Origin: Bacteroidota bacterium
Lineage (GTDB): Bacteria > Bacteroidota > Ignavibacteria > Ignavibacteriales > Ignavibacteriaceae
DNA: 8,480 nucleotides
Assembly: GCA_021796135.1 (NCBI GenBank)
Contig: JAJYOQ010000157.1
Location: 1-8,480 of the forward strand
Direction: 5' to 3'
The position numbers and the translations under genes are program-made. Numbering within the stretch: the first letter of the stretch is position 1; each line of letters opens with the position of its first letter. Below, piece after piece: positions 1-5,514 of this stretch. The notes under the pieces are model-generated. The model was not told the origin of the DNA and ran no database searches. It saw only the letters and a list, made by a program, of their open reading frames with translations.

Positions 1-698
1 TAACTAGCAAAATTATTTACTATTGCATTAAGGATTAAACCGCCGTCTGTCTTACCGAGCAGCGGATTACTTGCCCTTTCAGGATGCGGCATTAAACCAA
101 TAATATTACCATCTTTATTAACAATCCCGGCAATATTTAATATTGAACCGTTTGGATTTGATTCCTCGTTAATAATACCATCACTTGTAGAATATTTGAA
201 AACAATTTGATCATTTTCTAAAAGGGAATCCAAAATATCTTTATCAGCATAATAATTGCCTTCACCATGTGCAATCGGAATTTTTAGAGCAACATCTTTA
301 TTCAATCCTTCAGTAAAAAATGTTCGATTATTTACGACCGAAAGATAAACATCTTTACAAACAAATTGAAGTGACTTATTTTTGAGCAAAACGCCAGGCA
401 GCAAATTTGCTTCTAATAATATTTGGAAACCATTGCAAATACCTATAATGCGACCACCTTTTTTAGAAAAATCTATAATAGAATTCATTATTGGTGAGAA
501 TCTTGCAATTGCACCTGTACGAAGATAGTCACCGTATGAAAAACCGCCAGGTAAAATGATTATTTCAGAATTTTGAAGGTCTTTATCTTTATGCCATAAG
601 AAAGTAACTTCTGAACCAGTATAATTTTTAAGTGCATAATATGCATCATGATCGCAGTTAGAACCAGGGAAGACAACTACTCCAATTTTTGGTTTCAT
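1..698 (-). CDS. purQ: Phosphoribosylformylglycinamidine synthase subunit PurQ (glutaminase), 3' end cut by the window edge
   Basis: This is the class I glutamine amidotransferase subunit of FGAM synthase. It releases ammonia from glutamine for PurL, which converts FGAR to FGAM in cytosolic purine synthesis. My translation gives 232 residues, then two bases (TA) of a further codon at the edge, so the protein is essentially complete for a family of about 220-235 residues. Visible signatures are the N-terminal VVVFPGSNCD, the oxyanion region LPGGFSYGDYLR (about 49-60), the nucleophile elbow GICNGFQ with Cys88, and the MPHPER motif with His205 and Glu207 completing the triad. The ATG shares one base with the purS stop (TGATG), so the two are probably translationally coupled. 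A GGAAG ribosome site lies inside the end of purS. PurS next door confirms the small-PurL type of complex. purL is not visible and may lie further left. Confidence 0.96.
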   Translation of the reverse strand, partial: MKPKIGVVVFPGSNCDHDAYYALKNYTGSEVTFLWHKDKDLQNSEIIILPGGFSYGDYLRTGAIARFSPIMNSIIDFSKKGGRIIGICNGFQILLEANLLPGVLLKNKSLQFVCKDVYLSVVNNRTFFTEGLNKDVALKIPIAHGEGNYYADKDILDSLLENDQIVFKYSTSDGIINEESNPNGSILNIAGIVNKDGNIIGLMPHPERASNPLLGKTDGGLILNAIVNNFAS

Positions 699-946
699 CA
701 AATTTCTTCCAAAGTATATTCGTAATCTTCCAGATTTGGATTAATAAGAAGTTTATTACAATACTCGTTTAATTCTACTTCAGCAGTTTTTCTATCTTTT
801 AAATCCAAGGTAAATTCAACATATTTACCTATTCGTGTTTCCTTGATGTTATTAAAGCCAAGATGTTTGGCTCCTTTTTCAACTGCCATTCCTTGAGGAT
901 CCAATATTGAAGGTCTTCGTTTAACTAATACTTTTGCTTTAAACAA
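698..946 (-). CDS. purS: Phosphoribosylformylglycinamidine synthase subunit PurS (TTG start)
   Basis: PurS is the small structural subunit that bridges PurQ and the small form of PurL in FGAM synthase, where it helps transfer ammonia. The 82 residues match the usual family length of about 80-85. The sequence begins FKAKVLVKRRPSILDPQG, the typical first strand and DPQG turn, followed by GAKHLGF and a C-terminal helix with NPNLEDYEY. The start is TTG at 944-946. The only in-frame ATG codes for Met20, which falls after the conserved DPQG turn and would remove the first strand. An AAAGGA ribosome site sits 7 bases before the TTG, which supports it. The stop overlaps the purQ start by one base. 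Upstream is a 99-base gap with inverted repeats that separates it from pssA. Confidence 0.95.
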   Translation of the reverse strand: MFKAKVLVKRRPSILDPQGMAVEKGAKHLGFNNIKETRIGKYVEFTLDLKDRKTAEVELNEYCNKLLINPNLEDYEYTLEEI

Positions 947-953
947 CTTAATT

Positions 954-959
954 TCCTTT
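954..959 (-). promoter_or_regulatory. Ribosome binding site of purS (AAAGGA) that fixes the TTG start
   Basis: On the minus strand AAAGGA lies 7 bases upstream of the TTG at 946. This is good Shine-Dalgarno spacing, and no ATG or GTG competes nearby, so it is the main evidence for the non-AUG start. Confidence 0.6.
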
Positions 960-963
960 ATAG

Positions 964-988
964 CTAATAATTAGTCAGTAACTTACTG
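964..988. repeat. Two adjacent one-base-centred palindromes in the purS leader
   Basis: Positions 964-974 read CTAAT-A-ATTAG and positions 976-988 read CAGTAA-C-TTACTG. Both are perfect inverted repeats around a single central base and are separated by one base. They end a few bases before the purS ribosome site. As DNA they resemble operator half-site pairs; as RNA a loop of one base is too tight, so hairpins would need to open inner pairs. The function is unknown. Confidence 0.5.
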
Positions 989-991
989 AAT

Positions 992-1056
992 TGAAAACAT
1001 AAATTTGTCATTAGTAAATTATCTCATATAGATATGAAATAAAATTTATGTTTTCA
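992..1056. repeat. 15-bp perfect inverted repeat with nested hairpin between pssA and purS
   Basis: The arms at 992-1006 and 1042-1056 are exact reverse complements (15 of 15; the left arm reads TGAAAACATAAATTT). The 35-base spacer holds a second perfect 6-bp inverted repeat, TCATAT/ATATGA at 1024-1029 and 1032-1037, with a 2-base loop. The right arm covers the last codons and stop of pssA. The stem is AT-rich and has no T-tract directly after it on the minus strand, so it is not a standard intrinsic terminator. It could be an mRNA-stabilising or processing hairpin, or an attenuator ahead of purSQ. The repeat is seen directly; the role is inference. Confidence 0.7.
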
Positions 1057-1778
1057 GATTTTTTTTATTATAAAATATATAAAATATGTGTCTAAAAATA
1101 CCAAATAGAATCATGAAAAGAAAGATATAGAATAATGCTTTGCCCCCTGTAAAAACAAAAATTATTACTCCAATAAATAAAAAAATAAAAATCAAACGTT
1201 TAGACCTAAATTCTTTTAAGCTGAATTTAGGAAGAGTATCATATTTTATGGTACTAACCATTAATAAGGAAAGTAGAATAATAAGCGGAATTATAAAGGA
1301 AGAATATGGATGTTCAAATCCTTTAATTTTGTCGAAATATATAAGTATAAATGAAGCTACAGTTATAGCAGAAGAAGGGATGGGTAAACCTTTAAAATAT
1401 GATTTATCAAAACCAACTAATTGTACATTAAATCTTGCTAGTCTAAAACCTCCGGCTATTAATAAAAAATGAGCTTATAATAACTCCAGCAGAATTAAAA
1501 TTTTGCAAGTAAGTTTTATAAATTAAAAATGCAGGGGCTGCTCCAAAGCTAACAATATCTGATAATGAATCCAGCTGGACACCCAATAGACTGCTCGAAT
1601 TAGTCAATCTTGCTACAATACCATCCAGAGCATCAAATATGGCTGCTATAATAATAAGCCAGGCAGAATAATAATATGATTGCTGGCTAGCGTTTATAAT
1701 TGAAAAGAATCCGCAAAATAAATTCATTGCTGTAAATAAATTCGGGATTACTGAGCGGGTGATTCGGATTTGTTTCAT
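1046..1778 (-). CDS. pssA: CDP-diacylglycerol-serine O-phosphatidyltransferase (phosphatidylserine synthase), with an apparent frameshift
   Basis: This membrane enzyme joins CDP-diacylglycerol and serine to make phosphatidylserine, the substrate of the Psd encoded just upstream. The first frame (1778 to about 1470) carries the complete CDP-alcohol phosphatidyltransferase signature: D52-G53, A56-R57, G66, D70 and D74, in exact DGxxAR(x8)GxxxDxxxD spacing. It then reaches a premature TAG at 1443-1445 after 111 codons. The adjacent frame continues the family pattern without a stop to TAA at 1046: IAGGFRLARFNV, FKGLPIPSSA, MVSTIKYDTLPKF, then two membrane segments. Joined, the protein has about 243 residues, the normal length. 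The switch falls at a run of six T on the coding strand (1464-1469); five would restore the frame. Both parts look under selection, so I favour a sequencing error, transcript slippage or a very recent mutation over an old pseudogene. The start lies 2 bases after the psd stop. Confidence 0.92.
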
Positions 1779-1780
1779 TT

Positions 1781-2431
1781 CTATAGGTTTAATTCGAATA
1801 ATATAGTTTTTCCGGCAACAACTTTATCGCCAGATTTAACTTTTTCAGTCCATTTTGAGGGAACGATAACATCTACTCTGCTTCCGAATTTTATCATACC
1901 AAACCTTTTCCCGATTTCAACAATATCTCCTTTATGTAAATCATAAACTATTCTTCGAGCTATAAATCCTGCTACTTGGGTAAATAGGATTTTACCGGTG
2001 TTTGTGGTAATTCCAAATTCGGCTCTTTCATTCTCAAGTGATGCTTTATCCTTAAAGGCAGCAATATATTTTCCATTATGATACTCTAAATAATCAATTA
2101 TTCCGCTTTTTGGTATGCGGTTAACGTGTACATTGAAAGGAGACATAAATATTGAAATCTGTTTTGCATTATCATTTATAAATTTATCATCAACAACATC
2201 TTTAACAAAAATAATTCTTCCGTCAGCCGGAGATACTATTATATTATCTTTATCCGGCGGGATGCGTTCCGGATCTCTAAAAAAGTAAAGTGTGAATATA
2301 AAAAAGAAAAAAGAGAGAATTAAAATAAAAGATTTTATAAAAATATTCGGAATAAAGATAGACAATATGGAAATAACTAAGAGAATTAAAATTATTTTTA
2401 TAATTGTAAAATAGCCATATTTAGCAAACAT
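1781..2431 (-). CDS. psd: Phosphatidylserine decarboxylase, short (proenzyme) type
   Basis: Psd removes CO2 from phosphatidylserine to give phosphatidylethanolamine at the inner membrane. The 216 residues fit the short bacterial subfamily. Residues 8-51 form two hydrophobic helices that anchor the N-terminus, followed by FFRDPERIPP. SPADG contains Asp70 and FNVHVNRIP contains His102; these match the Asp and His of the known autoprocessing triad. Near the C-terminus KFGSRVDV (182-188) holds Gly183-Ser184, where self-cleavage would convert the serine to the pyruvoyl cofactor and release a small alpha chain of about 33 residues. The catalytic set appears complete. The ATG lies 3 bases after the stop of the PurC-like gene, and pssA starts 2 bases after this stop. 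The two lipid genes are therefore co-transcribed, although their order is the reverse of the reaction order. Confidence 0.96.
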   Translation of the reverse strand: MFAKYGYFTIIKIILILLVISILSIFIPNIFIKSFILILSFFFFIFTLYFFRDPERIPPDKDNIIVSPADGRIIFVKDVVDDKFINDNAKQISIFMSPFNVHVNRIPKSGIIDYLEYHNGKYIAAFKDKASLENERAEFGITTNTGKILFTQVAGFIARRIVYDLHKGDIVEIGKRFGMIKFGSRVDVIVPSKWTEKVKSGDKVVAGKTILFELNL

Positions 2432-2434
2432 TAT

Positions 2435-3112
2435 TTATATTCTCGTTAAATTAAAAAGATTTTCGGTATAATGCTTAATTTCAGCTAATGAAGAAAGTCT
2501 ATATGGATCAATAAAATTATTACTTCTATCAAAAGGGTAAATCTTTAGACTTCTCGGTGTAAAATCGTCTACTAAGAATATTTTATTTTCATATTTACCA
2601 AAATAACAATTTACTTCTGCCAAATGATAATTCCTTCTTTCAAAATAGGATTTTAGAACAGCATTAACTTTAGAACAAATTCTATATATTATTTTAATAT
2701 CTTCATTTGAACATAAATTAAACGCAATTAAATGGCTATCAGAAATCAAAGTTTCTTTACCAATACCGAAATGTACTTCAAAAACCGGTAAATTAAGCGG
2801 TTCTGATTCTTTTATAGAAAATAATTTTGAAGTTCTTTTATCTGCAAGGTTTAATATTTTTATATAAAACTCAAATCTCGAATGTTTAATATATTTAATT
2901 CCATTCTTATTATGAATTTTTACAAATGCCGAAGGTATATGATATTCTTTGAGAAAATCTAAAAAATGTAGATTAAAATATGCAAACCTTTCACCTAGAT
3001 TTTTAATTTTTAATAGTTTTTCTCCATTTATCGGAAAAGTGTCCGGATATTCGACTATTTGTGAGTTGCTATTATCAAGTAGATTTTCCCTTGCTAGTAA
3101 ATCCTCTTGCAT
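2435..3112 (-). CDS. Divergent SAICAR synthetase (PurC)-like protein, probably lacking normal catalysis
   Basis: I recognise this 225-residue protein as PurC-like from its pattern of motifs, not from a search. Residues 19-65 follow the PurC N-terminal lobe, with NG-K at 29-32, a helix and then EYHIPSAFVK, which matches the family's NGIPTHFVK. Residues 136-191 follow the second lobe: a VNAVLKSYFERRNYHLAEV helix-strand, YFGKYENKIFLVDDF and TPRSLKIY, matching the family's LEFG...LADEISPDTCRLW. Key PurC signatures are absent or altered. There is no N-terminal GKAK/GKVR ATP loop, the family IEGKG is IKNLG, the VVVRNxAAGS substrate motif has no match in FYIKILNLADKRTS, the FKLEFG lysine is asparagine, and DEISPD is DDFTPR. 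It may be a pseudoenzyme or have a new role. It heads the psd-pssA-purSQ cluster, has an AAAGGT ribosome site, and a good promoter lies upstream. Confidence 0.65.
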   Translation of the reverse strand: MQEDLLARENLLDNSNSQIVEYPDTFPINGEKLLKIKNLGERFAYFNLHFLDFLKEYHIPSAFVKIHNKNGIKYIKHSRFEFYIKILNLADKRTSKLFSIKESEPLNLPVFEVHFGIGKETLISDSHLIAFNLCSNEDIKIIYRICSKVNAVLKSYFERRNYHLAEVNCYFGKYENKIFLVDDFTPRSLKIYPFDRSNNFIDPYRLSSLAEIKHYTENLFNLTRI

Positions 3113-3165
3113 TTTTTACCTTTTAATTTGTAATTCTGGACATAAAATAAAAATTTGGTTGAGAA

Positions 3166-3193
3166 ATTATGAAAAACAAGTACAAAAAGTCAA
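3166..3193 (-). promoter_or_regulatory. Predicted sigma70-type promoter for the minus-strand operon
   Basis: On the minus strand TTGACT (3193-3188) and CATAAT (3171-3166) are separated by 16 bases. Each differs from the consensus hexamers by one position. The start point would fall near 3159, leaving a leader of roughly 45 bases with an AAAGGT ribosome site before the ATG at 3112. It would drive the PurC-like gene, psd and pssA, and perhaps purSQ. Confidence 0.45.
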
Positions 3194-3208
3194 TCTGATA
3201 TGTTATAT

Positions 3209-3236
3209 TTGAGCAAAAATTAAAAATAAATATGAT
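3209..3236 (+). promoter_or_regulatory. Predicted sigma70-type promoter for ybaB-recR
   Basis: TTGAGC (3209-3214) and TATGAT (3231-3236) are 16 bases apart, matching the consensus at 4 and 5 of 6 positions. Transcription would begin near 3243, about 27 bases before the ybaB ATG. A Bacteroidota-type -7 element, TATATTTG (TAnnTTTG), also occurs at 3204-3211, but I see no partner TTG at the expected distance, so the first reading is preferred. Confidence 0.35.
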
Positions 3237-3258
3237 AATTCTAAATAAATTTTCTTTT

Positions 3259-3264
3259 AGGAGG
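3259..3264 (+). promoter_or_regulatory. Consensus Shine-Dalgarno AGGAGG of ybaB
   Basis: AGGAGG lies 5 bases before the ATG at 3270 and only 2 bases before an in-frame TTG at 3267. The spacing selects the ATG. Such a perfect site shows that this organism uses standard Shine-Dalgarno initiation for at least some genes. Confidence 0.75.
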
Positions 3265-3269
3265 TATTG

Positions 3270-3596
3270 ATGAAGGGCGGAATGCAAGGAATGTTGAAAC
3301 AAGTGCAAAAAATGCAAGATGAAATGCAAAAGGTGCAAAGCCGTCTTGGAGAGCTCACGGTTAGTGAAGAAGCCGGAGGTGGGATGATTAAAGCTACAGC
3401 TAACGGGAATAAAGAATTACTGTCAATTGAGATCGATACTCAAGTTATAAATCCGGCAGAAAAAGAAATTTTAGAAGACCTAGTAGTTGCCGCTGTCAAT
3501 AAAGCTCTTCAATCAGCTTCTAAGTTAGCTGAAGATGAAATGTCTAAAGTTACAAAAGGAATGCTGCCTCCGGGATTAAATTTACCAGGATTTTAA
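3270..3596 (+). CDS. ybaB: YbaB/EbfC family nucleoid-associated DNA-binding protein
   Basis: Members of this family are small homodimeric DNA-binding proteins of the nucleoid, commonly encoded directly before recR and thought to assist recombination or chromosome organisation. The 108 residues are normal length. The N-terminal helix is rich in Met, Gln and Lys (GGMQGMLKQVQKMQDEMQKVQ), followed by LGELTVSEEAGGGMIKATANGNKELLSIEID, the core strands of the family. The INPAEKEILEDLVVAAVNKAL helix comes next, and the protein ends in the usual MSKVTKGMLPPGLNLPGF tail. I chose the ATG at 3270 because AGGAGG is 5 bases upstream; an in-frame TTG one codon earlier is too close. The stop is 2 bases before the recR start. 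dnaX, a frequent upstream partner, is not present; a divergent promoter region takes its place. Confidence 0.96.
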   Translation: MKGGMQGMLKQVQKMQDEMQKVQSRLGELTVSEEAGGGMIKATANGNKELLSIEIDTQVINPAEKEILEDLVVAAVNKALQSASKLAEDEMSKVTKGMLPPGLNLPGF

Positions 3597-3598
3597 TT

Positions 3599-4195
3599 TT
3601 GCAAATAGCTGAACCTCTTTTAGCTGCAATTGATGAGCTTAGTAAGCTTCCAGGGATCGGGAAAAAGACTGCCCAAAGGTTGGCTTTATACCTATTAAAA
3701 TGTGACGATAATTCAGTTAATAATTTTTTAGAATCGATTCATAATCTAAAAACTAAATTACATTTTTGTACCAGATGCTATAATCTGGCAACCGAAAACC
3801 TTTGTGACATTTGTAAAAATCCTAAAAGAGATTCTTCATTACTTTGTGTCGTTGAAGAAGCTAGCGATGTTATTGCTATTGAAAAGACTCATGAATTTTC
3901 AGGGATATATCATGTTTTGGGAGGTGTTCTTTCTCCACTATCAGGCATTGGGTCTGATACATTAAAGATAAAAGAACTTATTAAAAGATTCGAATCTGAA
4001 GAAATTAAAGAAATTATTTTAGCATTAAATCCTGATACTGAGGGAGAAACAACAACTCTGTATTTAGCTAAATTAATTAAACCTTTAGGTGTTAAAATAT
4101 CCCGACTTGCACGGGGAATACCTGTCGGGGGTGATTTAGAATTTGCAGATGAGGCTACAATCGGAAGAGCAGTTTTAGGTAGAATAGTGCTTTGA
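3599..4195 (+). CDS. recR: Recombination mediator protein RecR (TTG start)
   Basis: RecR works with RecO and RecF to load RecA on gapped single-stranded DNA in recombinational repair. The 198 residues are standard length. In order: a helix-hairpin-helix with LPGIGKKTAQRLA (about 17-29), a C4 zinc finger with Cys57, Cys60, Cys69 and Cys72, and a Toprim domain from about residue 80 with VVEEASD (Glu86) and ALNPDTEGETT (142-152). The C-terminal ARGIPVGGDLEFADE segment completes it. The start is TTG at 3599-3601. My translation contains no other methionine, so no ATG start is possible, and the N-terminus aligns with other RecR proteins here. An AGGA ribosome site lies within the end of ybaB, 8 bases upstream. 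The 2-base gap to ybaB indicates one transcript. Confidence 0.97.
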   Translation: MQIAEPLLAAIDELSKLPGIGKKTAQRLALYLLKCDDNSVNNFLESIHNLKTKLHFCTRCYNLATENLCDICKNPKRDSSLLCVVEEASDVIAIEKTHEFSGIYHVLGGVLSPLSGIGSDTLKIKELIKRFESEEIKEIILALNPDTEGETTTLYLAKLIKPLGVKISRLARGIPVGGDLEFADEATIGRAVLGRIVL

Positions 4196-4212
4196 ATATT
4201 TCGCTAATATTC
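4194..4212. repeat. 7-bp inverted repeat at the end of recR
   Basis: GAATATT (4194-4200) and AATATTC (4206-4212) are perfect reverse complements around a 5-base TCGCT loop. The repeat begins within the recR stop codon. The stem is almost all A-T and no T-tract follows, so it is at best a weak terminator or 3'-end stabiliser. Confidence 0.4.
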
Positions 4213-4228
4213 TATCTGTCCAAAATAA

Positions 4229-4256
4229 TTGGATTTTCAAAAAATATATTTATTAT
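4229..4256 (+). promoter_or_regulatory. Weak candidate promoter for the lipoprotein pair
   Basis: In the 146-base gap after recR, TTGGAT (4229-4234) precedes TATTAT (4251-4256) by 16 bases. The -35 match is poor (3 of 6) and the region is so AT-rich that chance matches are likely. The gap otherwise holds only the recR-end inverted repeat and an AAGGA at 4291-4295. Confidence 0.2.
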
Positions 4257-4341
4257 GATATTTAATTAGTATAGATATTATTTTTATAGCAAGGAATTCA
4301 AAATTCATAGTTTAAAATCAAAATTATTTTTTGTCTTTTCC

Positions 4342-4914
4342 ATGAAGATTTTCTTATTAATAATCATATCTTCAATGAACGGATGTGATTTGTTTACTAC
4401 ACGGACAGCACAACCTCCTAATCAGCCGCGATCAAATTATCAACAAGCGGTAACTCCTGATATTCTTATTCAAAATTTGGTTAATTCATTATCCGATAAA
4501 AACGTAGAAAATTATTTAACTTGTTTCTCCAATCCATCATATACTCAAAAAACATTCCTATTCTCTCCGTCAAGCAGTTCATTGTCACAATTTCCAGCTT
4601 TAGGAGACTCATGGGGAATAAAGAATGAAGAGCAGTATTTCAATAATATGATATCCTTAGTGCCATCAAGTATGCAAATTGCGCTTACTATTTCAAATCC
4701 TTCTATGAATCCTCAAGGTGATAGCGTCTTTTATACTGCATCTTATTTCCTAAATGTGCCAGCTTCAGATCAAAATTTCCCGCAGAATTACCAAGGTGAC
4801 TTAAGATTTAACATGACAAGAGACTCTCGCTCACTTTGGGTTATTTATTTCTGGCAAGATTCTAAAAATAGTTCACTCCCCAGTTGGAGTGACTTAAAAG
4901 GGAGGACATATTAA
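4342..4914 (+). CDS. Predicted NTF2-like lipoprotein, first of a tandem pair
   Basis: I do not recognise a named family. The product begins MKIFLLIIISSMNGC, a short lipoprotein signal with Lys2, a hydrophobic core and a probable lipidated Cys15; the MNG before the cysteine is a relaxed lipobox of the kind seen in Bacteroidota-related groups. After a Pro/Gln-rich linker, residues from about 47 (TPDILIQNLVNSLSDKNVE) suggest the first helix of an NTF2/SnoaL-like domain. EEQYFNNMISL follows, and paired strands end in LWVIYFWQDS. The protein has about 190 residues and is probably anchored in the outer membrane facing the periplasm. The ATG has no clear ribosome site. An AAGGA at 4291-4295 followed 7 bases later by in-frame ATT (4303) is a possible but weak alternative. 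The next gene overlaps or closely follows and looks paralogous. Confidence 0.8.
   Translation: MKIFLLIIISSMNGCDLFTTRTAQPPNQPRSNYQQAVTPDILIQNLVNSLSDKNVENYLTCFSNPSYTQKTFLFSPSSSSLSQFPALGDSWGIKNEEQYFNNMISLVPSSMQIALTISNPSMNPQGDSVFYTASYFLNVPASDQNFPQNYQGDLRFNMTRDSRSLWVIYFWQDSKNSSLPSWSDLKGRTY
4900..4905 (+). promoter_or_regulatory. Ribosome binding site GGGAGG supporting an ATT start for the second lipoprotein gene
   Basis: GGGAGG lies inside the last codons of the first lipoprotein gene, 4 bases before ATT at 4910-4912. It is the strongest ribosome site in this stretch and is 25 bases from the TTG at 4931, too far to serve that codon. It therefore favours the upstream non-AUG start. Confidence 0.5.
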
Positions 4915-5416
4915 ATTATCATTTTATTGTTTGTTCTTATTCCAGGTATTATTTAATGGATGTAAAAACCCATTTTCTCCCGCATTGGACAATTCGTTAA
5001 ATAATCCTTCTTCAACTTTATCAGATCAATCAACCATATCAGGTGTATTCCAAAATTTTCAATATGCCTATGCTTTTAGAGATACAACTATTTATGGTCA
5101 GCTAATAACACCTGATTTTGTATTCACTTACCATGATTATGACAACGGTTATGATGTATCATGGGGAAGAGATGAAGAAATGAAAACATCGTATGGACTA
5201 TTTCAGAATTCTCAAACATTGAATTTAATTTGGAATAATATTGACCTTAACAGCCAAGATTCTTCGACTGCAAATATTATCCGCGAATTTAACCTTACAA
5301 TAACATTTAGCCCTACTGACGTAGTAACTCTTTCCGGAAGAGTAAATATGTCGTTAAGGAAAAATGCAAAAAATAAATGGCAAATTACTAATTGGGTGGA
5401 TGAATCTAATTTTTAA
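4910..5416 (+). CDS. Predicted NTF2-like lipoprotein, second of a tandem pair, probable ATT start
   Basis: The mature part is secure; the start is the question. A conventional start would be TTG at 4931, giving MFLFQVLFNGC, an uncharged signal peptide with no ribosome site. Reading from ATT at 4910 gives MKLSFYCLFLFQVLFNGC, a normal lipoprotein signal with Lys2 and Cys18. That ATT overlaps the first gene's TAA by one base and has GGGAGG 4 bases upstream, so I prefer it. After the cysteine and an Asn/Ser-rich linker, GVFQNFQYAYAFRDTTIYGQLITPDFVFTY looks like the opening helices and first strand of an NTF2-like domain. VSWGRDEEMKTSYGLF and a closing KWQITNWVDE follow. The ending WxIxxWxD pattern also occurs in the preceding protein (WVIYFWQD), suggesting duplication. 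Ligand and function are unknown. Confidence 0.8.
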   Translation: MKLSFYCLFLFQVLFNGCKNPFSPALDNSLNNPSSTLSDQSTISGVFQNFQYAYAFRDTTIYGQLITPDFVFTYHDYDNGYDVSWGRDEEMKTSYGLFQNSQTLNLIWNNIDLNSQDSSTANIIREFNLTITFSPTDVVTLSGRVNMSLRKNAKNKWQITNWVDESNF

Positions 5417-5514
5417 ATAATTTATCTGTGTTGCAATACAAACTTACTTCTAAGATTTTGTTAATTTTGCAATTATATTTTTAGTATTATATTTTATCAT
5501 CTTACTGTATAAAA

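Noticed and set aside
947..1045. Purine riboswitch upstream of purS
   Set aside because: I could not find the three-way junction core or its conserved loops. The region holds only simple AT-rich inverted repeats.
1046..1261. Separate small membrane protein on the minus strand
   Set aside because: Its MVSTIKYDTLPKF start is the C-terminal part of pssA. Frame continues upstream to the break at 1464-1469, so it is not an independent gene.
1140..1472. Plus-strand open frame of 110 codons
   Set aside because: It lies antisense to the C-terminal half of pssA, whose conserved motifs read on the minus strand. Its translation shows no family pattern.
2949..3338. Overlapping open frames on both strands across the divergent promoter (2949-3212 plus, 3123-3338 minus)
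   Set aside because: They overlap the PurC-like and ybaB genes and the promoter region, have no ribosome sites, and show odd low-complexity translations.
4303..4341. ATT start at 4303 for the first lipoprotein, 7 bases after AAGGA
   Set aside because: It would put 13 extra residues in front of a signal peptide that is already complete from the ATG at 4342. Noted as an alternative only.
5417..5514. Terminator or promoter between the second lipoprotein and the TPR gene
   Set aside because: The 98 bases are AT-rich but contain no convincing stem with T-tract and no well-spaced -35/-10 pair.
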